Source: Warburgia ugandensis (taxonomy: Eukaryota; Streptophyta; Magnoliopsida; Canellales; Canellaceae). From it: a stretch of DNA of 64,000 nucleotides. The stretch spans positions 33,502,949 to 33,566,948 of the forward strand of contig CP141136.1 in NCBI GenBank assembly GCA_035236585.1, written 5' to 3'. Positions 50,215 through 61,016 of this stretch are shown one piece after another (within the stretch, counting starts at the first letter, position 1; the number at the start of each line of letters is the position of its first letter). The notes below the pieces were generated by a model. It worked only from the letters and a program-made list of their open reading frames with translations, was not told the DNA's origin and did not search any database. The position numbers were made by a program, and so were the translations under genes.

Positions 50215-51879
50215 TTTCTTTTTTTTTAAAGAAAAGAATAAAGGCAATTGCCCCAAAAAATGACTGCAACTAACACCGCTTGTATTTGAGAGTGTGAATT
50301 CTCCCATTGGAATTGATTTCCCAGTCTTGTAAAATGAAGTGCTTTTGTAAGCACACCTTTCCTTATTCAATGACTAGCAGTGTATCAATTTAGAATTATA
50401 AAATCTTGCAAGGATATAGGATTGCTTCGTGTGAGAGAAAAAGGGGTACCTAGATTGGCTGGTCAAACCTTTTAGAAATTATATGTCTACTTTGTACCTT
50501 TCTTTTCTATTTGAAAACTGTAGTCTTGTCCAAGAGCATTTGAGTTCGAAGTTTTGAAAATATTTTATAGATTGACTTAAGCCCAATTCACCCGCTCTTA
50601 TCATAAGTATTAGGGTTGAGTACAATAACAATTATACTCCTAAATAGTAAGGAAGTTAAATAAAATTTACACGAGCATTTTAGTTTCTTAAATAAATGCT
50701 TATCAGATTGAATTTGAGGATTTGGTGCTTTATTCATATCCTATACCAGCCAAAAACATATTTTAAAACTTGTAACTAAATCCAATCCATGGTTAGGACC
50801 TCGTAAATAAATCCAATCCATTTAGATCAAGCTAGATTGTATGGTAAATAATCCAAATCAATTAGCAGCCCTATGTCATAGCGTCGCAGTTTCATCTTTG
50901 CTAAACCCCTGTGGCATTTGTGCATTACTCTTTTGAAAAGCACAAGTCTGCCTTCCACTCCTATTCTCACTTGCTAAGGCTACACTCACTCACTCACAAA
51001 TATAATGAGAGGAACTCAAAAATGAGACTTACTCAGAGAACTTGTTATTCTTCACTCAGGTTGTCTGATTACAAATGAAGAGCTAACTCCTATTTACACA
51101 TGCTCTCCTCTATCCACCTCCTTAGTAGATGGCTACGATTATTATATGTGTCAATTATCTAATGGTTGAAGACCATTCTAGAATCTCTTTGGAAGTTTCT
51201 ACAAATATATAAGTTTACTTCTTTTTAAATATTTACAAAGACTCTTCCAAAAACTAGTCCTTCTAGTATCAGGCCTTATCCATAGACCTTCAACAACAAG
51301 CCAAGGTCCCTTGGGCTTAAGTTCATGAGCTAAGTAGACCTCCCTTAGAGCCTGTAGATCTTGGTCATGGCCTTGCTATGCAAGTCCATGACACGTAGTT
51401 GTAATGCTTCTTAGGCTCAAAAGTAGCCAATGAACAATGCATAGCATAATGCAACCAATTTTCAAGCTGCCGTGCAGCCCACCCCTATTGCACGAGAAAG
51501 AGGCCACCTTTGGATGATTTGAGCCATTGATCTAATTTTTGTGGCTTTGGATGTCCACAAACAAAAAATTACGATGATTGGATAATAATTCTAACTTTTA
51601 TTTTAGTTGTCAAATTAAAACCATAGTGTATACAATGTCTCTAACTTTCATTTTCTTCTAATCAAAATTTCAAGTTTTAGATGCTAGATTCATGCGATCC
51701 ACACTATTTCTAAAGTAATAGAATTCAAAAAGTTTGATAAACCAGACTAACGGATCAGATCGTCTAACAGAACTCATGCAAAAGTGGGCCGGTACACTCA
51801 GCAGGAACTCTCACTCTGAGATGACATATTTCTGCCCACTAGAGTTAACCGAGAGTACATATGAGAAAGAAAAGAGTAA
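50215..51879. other. 1.7-kb stretch without a recognisable gene
   Basis: No domain or clear repeat was recognised on either strand. TAA (51877-51879) directly precedes the inverted terminus at 51880. Confidence 0.4.
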
Positions 51880-51915
51880 GGGGGGTTTATTTAAAGGCAC
51901 ATGTTTGGTGTTTTG
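51880..51915 (+). repeat. Left inverted terminus (GGGGGTTTATTTAA family)
   Basis: About 34 bp matching the inverse of 57832-57866 with about 85 percent identity by eye. Confidence 0.7.
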
Positions 51916-51919
51916 TTGG

Positions 51920-52115
51920 CACATTTGCTGCGATATCTTCGATGATATCTTATGTGATATTTGAGATATGTGTCATATGTTCTGTGATATCTTATATGAT
52001 ATCTGATATATGTGATATTTGTTCTGTGATATCTGTGGAGATATCTCTAGTGATATTTTTGATGATATCTGAGATATGCCTCAGATATGAGAAACATATG
52101 CTTCTTAGATATCAC
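51920..52115. repeat. GATATC-rich subterminal repeats, left
   Basis: Irregular units of roughly 20-50 bp built on GATATCT, GATATTTGAGATATG and TCTGTGATATCT. This is related in composition to the 42-bp array at 57666-57830. Irregular compared with the right end. Confidence 0.7.
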
Positions 52116-52576
52116 AATTAAATAAGCTGCATTTCTGCCATATGGCATAATATCAACTAGCACCTTGATATTCATCAATGATCTGGGCCATTCATCTATG
52201 TTATGATATTCCTAAGGCAAATGCTGCAAAATTGTATGTGGAATACTCTCATTTCCTTGTTAAATAACATAATTAAAAGATCTTGATAAGACTAAAAGGT
52301 CTTTAGAAGAATTTCATAATCAAGGCAAGTAAGTGAGTAAATGTAGCCCTAGCAAGTAAGAGTGAGACTGAAAGGTTGACTTGTGACTAGCAAAAGAGTT
52401 AAATTTATTAGCAAGAGTGCTTCTTGCATCCATATTATTATTCTCTCTTGGTGAACTTGTTTCTTATAATGTTACATGTACAATTTAAATGCTTTGCTGA
52501 TTCTTCTGATTTCTTTCGAAATCTGCATTAAAAGAAAATTACTAATACTTTAAATGTATCAAGTAGATATATTAAG

Positions 52577-52754
52577 AAGAGCTTTGGCGCAATGATAGAG
52601 CTGTCATCATGTGATTTTGAGGTCATGGGTTCAAGGCGTCGAAATAGCCTCTTGTAAAATACAAGATAAGGTTGCATACTATTGAACTTGTAGTCTGCCC
52701 CTTCCTCGAACCTCGCATATGAGGGAGCATCGTGCACTAGGGCTACCTTTTTAT
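52577..52754 (+). mobile_element. Au-type SINE
   Basis: The tRNA-like head contains an A box (CTTTGGCGCAATGATAGAG) and a B box (GGTTCAAGGCG). The body has the family landmarks CCTCTTG, then CTCGAACC, GAGC, TCGTGCAC and GGGCTACC, and ends in a T-run. It is closely similar to 62985-63165. TATTAAG occurs on both sides (52570-52576 and 52755-52761), a probable target duplication. SINEs of this family are transcribed by Pol III and mobilised by a LINE. Confidence 0.88.
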
Positions 52755-53184
52755 TATTAAGTATATGGATTTAGGAGACTCATCATATTGGCCTTTTTGG
52801 GGGATCAAGTTATCATTTGTCTTTCTTATATATGGCTATCCCAAGCAGATTGTGCATGGCTAGACAAGGAAGACTATACGAAAAGCTTAGTATGTGGCTA
52901 TCTAAAATGAATTGATAAATAGAACAATGTTTGTATGAAGCCCTGTATTTATATCTCTCTAACCGGCAGAATTATACATTTCTTGTCCTTCAACCTGGTT
53001 AAGATTACATACTGATGTTTTACACCCTCCCCCAAATATATAAAACATAGAATCCATATTACAGAGAGGCCAGTATTAGGTGTTCCCCTTTTCAAGATTA
53101 AATTGAAAATGACACCCAAACTGCCTTTCCTAATAAATTCAATCTTCATTTTTATCATTCATATGGCCAGTTTGCAAGCTTCAT

Positions 53185-54430
53185 GAAACCTTAATGCAAA
53201 TGTTCAAGACGTGTGACCTTATTGGCAGCTGTGAAAGAGTAGCTAATTAACACACCACTTACAAACTGAGAAGACTCATGGCCGTGATTGGGGTGAACTG
53301 GTCTAAAGTAAAAAGCTCCTACTACAGTAGGACCTGGATATACTTGAAGAAGATGGGAGACACCTTGCATCACCACTATGATAGATGACTTCGCTCATGT
53401 GAACTTTTCCCTTATCGGTCCTTGCTCCACTGTAAGTACCTTCATCTTCTCCTTTACAAGTCTCCAACAACCACTATGTACTGGGTCTGATATCTCATGT
53501 AGCAGCCTCAGAACTTGTTTAATAGAAGATCTGGCTCTTCCTTCTCTCTAGATGCACCACCTTACGATCCTGACCAATACATGAAGTTCTTCCAAGTCAA
53601 ATGAGTCTGAAATAGTAAAATCCACTAGCTCAGGTAGCTGAGACTCTGTCAGCATGAACTATTGAGACCATTCCACCAGATTTCTATTATCTTGTATTGC
53701 TCGTCTTGCTATCACTAGCTCCAGCAATAACACTCCATAACTGTATACATCACTCTTCTCAGTTAACACCTAAGTTACCACATATTCCGGATCCATATAG
53801 CCTCAAAACACCTTAGATTTGTCTGTATCTTCGAAACACAAATTATGGACAAACCATATTTGAGATTTCAAATAACTTTACCTGGAGTTCCCCTGGTATC
53901 TATATTAAATGGTTCAAAGCAAATTGAACCACTCCTCGAAGCATGATCAAGGCCAAAATCTGCAAACTGAAATGACCATCCAAGTTCATAAGTTAAAAAT
54001 CACAAAGTCCAACAGCCAATGAAAAAGTTTTATCTTTGCTACAAAATTCTCATCTAGGAGAATGTTGCTGGACTTTATGTCTTTGTGACAAAGAGGGGGA
54101 TCACAATAGAAGTAGAGGTAATCCTTCATATAAAGAAATAAAGTAACCCAAGAAGTAAACAATTAATAGTCTGGTGTGAGCGACAAAGACAAAATGAGAT
54201 AAACTGCAAACATCCTCGAGTATATAACTGCAAGAACCCAATGGAGCAAAATCTGAGTTCATTGGCTCATGTGAGAAATATGACATTACAAATTACCAGA
54301 GCATTGGCCACATCAATAGCAATTTGGATTTTGGTATGCCAACTTAGTGGTGTTTCCCTAGGTATGCCAAACACCGTCTCCAGGTGCTCATAGTTCCATA
54401 AATTCCTCCCAAATAAGCAACGAGCCTCCG
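53185..54430 (-). pseudogene. Receptor-like kinase pseudogene with introns (At3g19300/At1g49730-like)
   Basis: Minus-strand kinase pieces appear in order. TPLSWHTKIQIAIDVANAL lies near 54340. YCDPPLCHKDIKSSNILLDE lies near 54070, with the catalytic HRD changed to HKD. ADFGLDHAS plus CFEP..IDTRGTPG lies near 53920. GYMDPEYVVT, TEKSDVYSYGVLLLELV and WSQ lie near 53680-53800. LPELVDFTISDSFDLEEL through IKQVLRLLHEISDPVHSG lies near 53480-53620. A tail with VIYHSGDARCLPSSSS lies near 53350. The tail and SDPVHSG wording match the At3g19300/At1g49730 group. Exon pieces are separated by non-coding gaps, so this is a genomic copy and not a processed one. Premature stops and the missing N-lobe make it non-functional. 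Confidence 0.85.
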
Positions 54431-54559
54431 AATTCAATTGTACATACACAAACATTTGTAAAGGCATTGTAAAGGTAATGTATATTATTATATAATTGGG
54501 GTGGTCCATTACCTGGAGGTGGGTATTCATGATCTTTGGAGTTGCAAGAAAGCAATTTC

Positions 54560-54937
54560 TCTCTACATCCCCCCTAATCCTGAGTCTCCATTCTTTAACT
54601 TTGCAAGTATGATGTACTTGCTTTTGAAAAGTCTTATTTTGGTATTCAATTGCTTCATTGTCAAATCAACTCCAAATCGCTATTTAAAGCGAAGCAGCAA
54701 TTCCTTAATCATCGCACCCTTGGGCATACTCTCAGTTGCGATGATTCTACCCTCTATGATTTCATCATAAAGTGTTTCGAGGATAAAGTCCTCTTGTTCC
54801 TTAGTCCATCTATTGTACGGTCCCTTGTCTCCATCAACTATGTCTTTAGACACACTGTCCACATCTTCGGCATGACCAGGACTAGATGTCATAGGGACTC
54901 TCTTTTCTTTTGCGCGACATCTAAAAAATATCTCCAA
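54560..54937 (-). pseudogene. Myb/SANT-like domain fragment
   Basis: The minus strand reads GPYNRWTKEQEDFILETLYD, then a helix with KGAMIKELLLRFKQRFG, then MKQLNTKIRLFKSKY. This is the tri-helical tryptophan-containing pattern of plant Myb/SANT-like DNA-binding domains, found in PIF/Harbinger accessory proteins and in domesticated relatives. A stop follows near 54570. The ATG at 54937 starts an open 85-codon frame, and the region continues in frame after a splice-like or frameshift point. It lies upstream of, and in the same direction as, the kinase pseudogene. Only the domain core is present. Confidence 0.7.
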
Positions 54938-55360
54938 TAGATCATAACAACAGGAGGATGTATCAAAATAATATATATGAAAGAAAAATAGCTTGCAACA
55001 ATTGTACTTCTATTAATTTTGTATAGTTGGTCAGTTTAGAAGACACATTTCTATACTTGGCGAAAGCAAGCATTACTGGGTTAGCCAAAATTTGATAAAG
55101 TGGGTAGCTAGGAATTGTGTGAATTGCAAAATTGTCGACTACAACATGCAGACTCCTTCAATTTCATTTTGCTTCTTCTAAGTGGTTTTGTTGCCTTTAT
55201 CCTGTTGGAATGAAGCACTTCTAAAATTGGCCAATTGTGGATTGTATTTGGCTTTCTCTGGTAGATTTATATGCTTGCTGTTTCCAAGCATATATCATAG
55301 AATGCTAGAATTACATATAGGAGATTCAATATTTTTGGGTGACTTATACATGGAGATGGC

Positions 55361-55575
55361 TTAAAAATCAATCAATGATGAATATATTTCTTGACTGGTA
55401 AGCCCACAAGATCATGAAAAGTGTAGAAGAGGGAACAAGGTAAGCAAGCTGAAAGACTTTAGTCGGAATCATTTCTAGTGGTTTTACCCTTCAATCCGAA
55501 CAAAAATGGTGAAATGCACAACAAATCACAGACCAACAACAACAAAATACAAATCATTCCACAATAAACAACATT
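55361..55575 (+). repeat. Direct repeat copy 1 (about 215 bp)
   Basis: Starts TTAAAAATCAATCAATGATG and ends CCACAATAAACAACATT. It matches 56868-57083 with about 90 percent identity by eye at an offset of 1507 bp. No coding content recognised. Confidence 0.93.
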
Positions 55576-56867
55576 GGTTGCTAAACACCAAATTTTTTTT
55601 ATTCTAGTAGACAAAAGGGAACAACCATCGGAACAAAATTGACAACTATGATACCAAAACTAAATTAAAAAAAGGAGATGATTAAATATGCACCCATAAA
55701 CTTTACTTTAATGGATGGCAATTCTCAACCTCTTCTTTGCTATCAGATCTAATCCAAATTTCAAACATATCGTAGTCAATTATTACAGGCCCCACTTTCA
55801 AACGAGATGCATGAAATAAGTTCACAATATATTTTTTCTTTAAGGTGTCTGCAAGATCACAGGCAACAGATGCAGCTAATATACTATACACATGAAACTT
55901 GAGGCTCTGGAAGTAGATGCTTGCAGCAAATTTATGTTAAATATAAGCCGTCTCACCTTATTTACCAAGAAAGAGAAAGAAAAAACCCCTCAAAGAAAAT
56001 AAATTGAACTACCTTGTTTGCTTATGCTGAAAATTTTGTTTACTAATCAAAACAGTGATTGCAAATATCATATATAAGAAATTAGTTTTGGGATTCGTTG
56101 TGATAACAGAATACTGTTGCCAATATTTTGAGCAGCCTGAGAAAGACTTCGGCACTCATGTAGTTCTACTTCATATTTAAGCATGTTTTTGTCAAAATTA
56201 CAACTACCATGTGCCCCATGAAAGTTACAAAGGGAATGGAAATTCGAGAGAGAGACGGAGATGTTAGCAACCAAAACAGAGGATTCCTGCAGCTATATCT
56301 ATAACTAATTATTGGAGCATTTTGTGCAAAAATAACCCTTTTGGGCATAGAGAACATGCTTCTTATGTATACAAATAATGGTTGTTGCAGACAAGCAAAA
56401 TCTCTTCTGAAAGAGTCTGTTTTTCAAATTATAGCAACACTGGTTCAAACTCTATAGAGAACAGTTTACTCATCCTCTACACAGCATCAAATGAATTGGA
56501 TTCCTTTAACATTTTAATTGAGGCTTCTCTTTCTTGCATGCTTATGCAGTATAAATTGGCAATATCTATCATCTCAAATTTATAAAAGCAATAACTATAT
56601 AAGATGTGCTTCCATACAGAGATAAACAAAATAGGATGGAACAAACTCTACATCCAAAACAGGAAAGAGTAAGTCATATTCATACCTTATATGCAAAAAG
56701 ATCAAACAAAATACTAAATCCACGGCCACAAAAATCTATGGAAATTCACCATGCAGTGATAATCTTTTTTACGTCTAATGCATTGTGTTCAGAAATGATT
56801 ACATAGGTTAGAGACCAAATTGCATGTTCATTGTCTCAAAAACCATGACCATTCATTTTTATAAATG
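55576..56867. other. Stretch between the direct repeats, no recognisable gene
   Basis: AT-rich, no domain seen on either strand. A short minus-strand frame near 55703-55891 contains a YIVNLFHASRLKVGP-like stretch but I do not recognise the protein with confidence. Confidence 0.4.
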
Positions 56868-57083
56868 TTAAAAATCAATCAATGATGAATATATATCATG
56901 ACTGGTAAGCCTACAAATTCATGAAAAGTACAGAAGAGGGAACAAGATAAGCAAGCTGAAAGACTCCAGCCAGCATCATTTCTAGTGGTTTTTACCCTTC
57001 AATCTGAACCAAAATGGTGAAATGTACAACAAATCGCAGATCAACAACAACAGAATACAAATCATTCCACAATAAACAACATT
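56868..57083 (+). repeat. Direct repeat copy 2 (about 215 bp)
   Basis: Second copy of 55361-55575. It ends 40 bp before the (GA)n tract. Confidence 0.93.
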
Positions 57084-57121
57084 TCATAGAAGAAAAAACA
57101 TACCTTGTAGACGCACGCACG

Positions 57122-57123
<2 letters not shown>

Positions 57124-57196
<73 letters not shown>
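57124..57196. repeat. (GA)n microsatellite, about 73 bp
   Basis: Uninterrupted GA run preceded by an (ACGC)n-like ACGCACGCACGCACGA. The RE-repeat open frame across it is an artefact of the repeat. Confidence 0.97.
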
Positions 57197-57200
<4 letters not shown>

Positions 57201-57665
57201 AAGAAGTTGGATTATACCCTAAGCAAACTGGGTTTTGCGCCCAAGCAAATCTAGGGTTTTCATATGTTAGGTTTTCTCTCAGCTAAAGCAAAGTGGGGTT
57301 TTGCAAGCGACTTAGATCTTGTTGGGTAGCTGCTTTTGGAATGGTTTTTCGGCTAACGCGACTAGATCCGGTGCCAGCAAACCTTTTTCCCCCTGCTTGT
57401 CGGGACTTTGATCCGGTGGTGGTGAACGGGTTTTCAACCTAGCTTGTTGAGACTTTGTATAAGGTGCCGGAGAAAGATTTCTCTTACCGGGACTTGGAAC
57501 CGAACAACGAAAAACGAAACTAGCAAACTCCTCTTGTAACTTTCCTTCAAGGGACGAAAAAGACACCCTTCTTTCTCTCTCTCTCTCTAAGAGAGGAACA
57601 AACTTTACACTTGAAATAAGAGTTGGCATATTTGAAATAACACCAAACATATCAACATGACAAAA

Positions 57666-57830
57666 GTTAAATAAACCTGATATTTTAGATATGCGAAAGA
57701 TATCGAGGTTAAATAAACCTGATATCTCACATATGACGAAGCTATCGCGGTTAAATAAACCTGATATCTTAGATATGCTAAAGATATTGCAATTAAATGA
57801 GGTGCGCATTTAAGATATGCCATGATATCT
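57666..57830. repeat. 42-bp tandem repeat, about four copies
   Basis: Units start GTTAAATAAACCTGATAT at 57666, 57708 and 57750, with a more diverged one at about 57792. Each ends with a GATATGCGAAAGATATC-like stretch. The period is exactly 42, so a minus-strand frame repeats a 14-residue motif, but nothing supports it being translated. It lies just inside the right inverted terminus at 57866. Confidence 0.92.
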
Positions 57831-57831
57831 C

Positions 57832-57866
57832 AGAAATGCTAAACATGCGCCGTTAAATAAACCCCC
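57832..57866 (-). repeat. Right inverted terminus (GGGGGTTTATTTAA family)
   Basis: Inverse partner of 51880-51915, bordered on the outside by TAA (57867-57869). Confidence 0.7.
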
Positions 57867-57933
57867 TAAAAAAGAGGTTAATGAATTTACATCGACCTGA
57901 TCTAGAAAATTAACCTTAGAAAAGAAAATTTAC

Positions 57934-57969
57934 CTCCCGCCAGCAATCCAAAATACATTCTGGCGGGAG
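57934..57969. promoter_or_regulatory. 10-bp perfect inverted repeat with E2F-like cores upstream of the DDT gene
   Basis: CTCCCGCCAG (57934-57943) and CTGGCGGGAG (57960-57969) are perfect inverse copies 16 bp apart, 74-109 bp before the start codon. CCCGCC is the core of plant E2F-type sites (TTTCCCGCC class), although the preceding bases fit only partly. It is GC-rich against AT-rich surroundings. It could also act as an RNA hairpin if transcribed in the 5' leader. Confidence 0.45.
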
Positions 57970-58042
57970 TATCTGTCTCTCTCCCTTTTGGATCGATCGT
58001 TCCCAAAACTTCCCCATTTGCATATGCAACGCTTTCCACGAC

Positions 58043-61016
58043 ATGGCTGAAAAGCGTGGGAGAGTTTCTAAGAAGGTTATAGAAGAGGATATCGGGGATG
58101 ATCCAACCGCCGATGAAAATCAGTCGACGGGTCCGATTCCTTTTTCAGAAACACGGCTCGCACGGCTTCGGCTTCGGCTTCGGAAACGCTGGGAGTTGGC
58201 TTCTGTTCTCAACTTCTTGCACGTAAGATCACTTCTTCTTTTGTTTTGATGTTCTTCATGGCATTTTTATCTGTTGGCTCTTGAATGCGCTTTTGTTCAG
58301 GTTTTTCAGCCGGTGATTAAGACTGGTTTGGCGATTTCGGCGGAAGAGATCGAAACGGCTTTGATTGTGTGTAATCCTACCTTGGCTGAGCTTCATATTG
58401 CACTTTTGAAGGTGACTTTGGTTTTGTTTTTTGACTAGTAAATTAATTAATTTTTTATTTATTTGTTTGCTTTCCAAAGATTGCTAATGGAACGTTGTTT
58501 CTGATGGAAGTCTTATTTTCTAATGCTTGACCTGTTCATTCTTTTGTTGCTGTTCTAGTTCCACCATCTATTGGTTTCTGCGGAGTTTTCCTCGGTGTAT
58601 TTAGGCATGTTATGGTATACCCCCATGTTTGATGCAAAGAAGCTGAAACTGAGCAATCTTGAACTTCTTGTTGTTTCACCCTTCTTAGGTAGCCTCACCG
58701 TTTCAACTTGAAGTGTTGATATCTATGTGTTTAGTGCTTCCATGGTCTCATGGTATCTTCACGTGGATTTTAACGTGAACATGAGACTTTGTTGTTGTGC
58801 TATTTCACTTTTCAAAGGCAAGGAATAGAGATGCATTTTCTTGCCAAGAGTTTTGCAGTCTCGTTACTCTGCTTGCTAAGGAATAAGACTCAATAACTGG
58901 AGGACTTGAAGTTCCATGTCATTTTGGAAAGCAATATGGTGTTGCCATCTTTTTGCTTCCAAAAATCAAGATTAAATACAAGGAAACACACTTTAGGAAG
59001 ATGCTTTGTTGCTCGTTAGAGGGTTCTTGGAATTTTTTGTTGAACTCGTTGGGACTTTCTCACTGAAATATGGCATCTTTAATGTGATTCAGTGGCATCT
59101 TTAATGTGTTTCTGTGGCATCACTCACGAATGAGATTGTGAATGGTTCTTTGTTGATTGCTAAACCTGGACCATCTCTGCTGTGTGCCCCTGGCTTATAA
59201 GAACCCGTCTCATTGCAATCCAAAGCTAGATTTTTGGACATAGAGAAGGAATTGAAGCTGCATATTCTCCTTGCATCTATTTCATGTAGAGAAGAGACAT
59301 GTTTTTACTTTTGACTTGTGACGGTGCCTTGGTTTTCTATTTTTTGACCCTGTAAATTAGGAGTGTCTATTGAAGAGCTGTTATGCTGATTTTGCATATT
59401 TACAGGGGATACCATCTGTAAGCAACAGCTTGACAAGTAATACAAATTCTGGTCGCTGACTTGTGTTTTGAGTCATTACTACTTTTCCCATGTTATGAGT
59501 CCTATGACCATTGCGTTGATTGGATAATTTGAAAGTTTACAGGGGATACCGCCTGTAAGCAAGAGCTTGACAAGCCCTGATGCATGGGTGACACTGCTTT
59601 GTAAGAAGCTGGATGCGTGGTGGCCCTGGGTAAGTAATTCTGACATTGCTACAGTTATAAATCAACTACATTCCTTCTATTGTATAGGGTTGGACTGTCT
59701 TCTCAGAAGGTACTCTTGTCACAGGTGGCTGAAGGGGAGATTTCACTCATTGCTGCTCACGGGTATGCTTAGATTCATTATTGATATCCTTTTATCTTGC
59801 GTGAGTTGTTGCAGCAGCTTGAGAATATAACGCATGTCATTGTTGTGCAGGGTGGAGATATCGATATATAAGGAACTTGATCCATCAATTCGTCTACTGA
59901 TCCTAAAAGCACTTTGTGAAATCCGTGCAGATGTAAAGTAACCAAACATTCTGTTAACTGTTCAATGTGGAAATGACTTGCTGTATGCTTCTTTTGCTGG
60001 CCAGATCCTGTGACTGTTCTTTCTCCAGATTCTGTTGTGTTATGTGAAATAGCTGAGTTGTAGTCTTGGCAGACGAAGTATTGCCTCTGAATTTCTGTTT
60101 TGAAGGTTTCCTGCTACTTCTGTAACTCATTTATTTTTTCACAGCAAGATGATGCATTGAGGTATGTTAATGATGTACTGAAACATGAAAGAGAACCTTC
60201 TATTTTTCGTAAGGAAAGGTTAGGCGGAGACGAAAATGGAACTGCCTACTGGTAAGTGTCTTTCAAATGGTATTTATTGTTAGTTTCCGTATATTGTTTC
60301 ATTACTTTCAAAAGTTTGTCTTGTAGAATTCTTCTGTGGTTATCAGACATCACATTGTCCTGATATCCCATCCATTGTCTGTGCAAGGTATGATGGTGAT
60401 TCAGTTATTGGGCATAGGTTATACTGTGAAAAAGTTAATGTAGAATTCAGGCTGAGGTTGAAGGGCAAGGGGCGCCTAGCACAACCTACAATCAGGTCGC
60501 ATTGGGAGACACTTGCAACTAACCTTGACGAATTTCGGGATAAATCAGTAAGATCACAGTTTTGGTGTGTTCTTTATGCTGGTAACCAATCACCTTCCTT
60601 TACCCCCTTCTTTTCCATTTCAGGATAAGCTTTCATGCAGCAAAATCATGGTTGAAGCTGATGTTGCCCAGGTAGTTAAAAGTGAAATCCTACCTGTTCT
60701 TGAGAAACTTCTGAAGGTGAATCTTCATCATCCTGGGGACCTTGGGCATTGTTCTTTAGATTATACTAGTTCTCTTTTGACTGGACATGGGATGTCTGGA
60801 ACTAATTAGGTGTGGCTTATGTTTCCCATGCTTTGTGAGACTCTCAGTTTACTTGTGTTGTATCCAGCTATTAATTTCCTGTGTCATAACAGAAGAAAGA
60901 AATGGCATTGAAACGGCAACAAAGGCAAGCAATGCTGCTGGATGGTTTTATTAATACTGAAGAAATTGCAAATAGTCGCTCTCTTCGTGGCCGAATACCT
61001 GTCAGTTACACATTCG
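58043..61016 (+). CDS. DDR4: DDT domain-containing protein, DDR4-like (3' end beyond window)
   Basis: Spliced gene. Exons are 58043-58222, 58301-58411, 59543-59629, 59725-59762, 59851-59932, 60145-60251, 60388-60547, 60624-60716 and 60893-61016, all with GT-AG introns and one open frame of 327 codons plus one base. The DDT domain starts at W50 (WELASVLNFLHVFQPVI) and runs to about residue 115. WWPW (123-126), KELDPSIRLLILKALCEIRA (about 145-164), YWYDG (201-205) and WETLATNLDEF (241-251) follow, as in the DDR4 family. A lysine-rich helical stretch KKKEMALKRQQRQ (286-298) comes next. DDT-related proteins bind plant ISWI remodelers in the nucleus, a role known for the family and inferred here. 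The last exon ends at phase 1 at a GTATAA donor, and the expected tail exon is not found before 64000. Without that splice the frame stops about 10 codons later. No disabling mutation is visible. Confidence 0.93.
59398..59459 (+). other. Duplicated copy of the exon 3 acceptor and 5' part (pseudo-exon) in intron 2
   Basis: TTTACAGGGGATACC and the following roughly 30 bases repeat 137 bp later at the true exon 3 (59543). The copy has an AG acceptor before 59406 and reads in the gene's frame for 17 codons before TGA at 59457-59459. If included, it would truncate the protein after residue 114. Confidence 0.8.

Larger units (their letters stand above)
51880..57866. mobile_element. Putative PIF/Harbinger-type composite, 6 kb, with TAA target duplication
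   Basis: The left end reads GGGGGGTTTATTTAAAGG. The right end, read inward on the minus strand, gives GGGGGTTTATTTAACGG, and the match continues through GCACATGTTTGG / GCGCATGTTTAG. TAA follows directly on the outside of both ends (51877-51879 and 57867-57869), as in PIF/Harbinger insertions. Both ends carry GATATC-rich subterminal repeats. Inside lie a Myb/SANT-like fragment (the accessory-protein type of that superfamily), a receptor-kinase pseudogene and a SINE, but no DDE transposase. The alternative is two separate short elements of one family. Confidence 0.4.

Noticed and set aside
57312..57809. 165-residue minus-strand frame with a 14-residue repeat
   Set aside because: The repeat is a consequence of the 42-bp array. 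The remainder has no recognisable domain and lies between repeats; a short unknown gene cannot be fully excluded.
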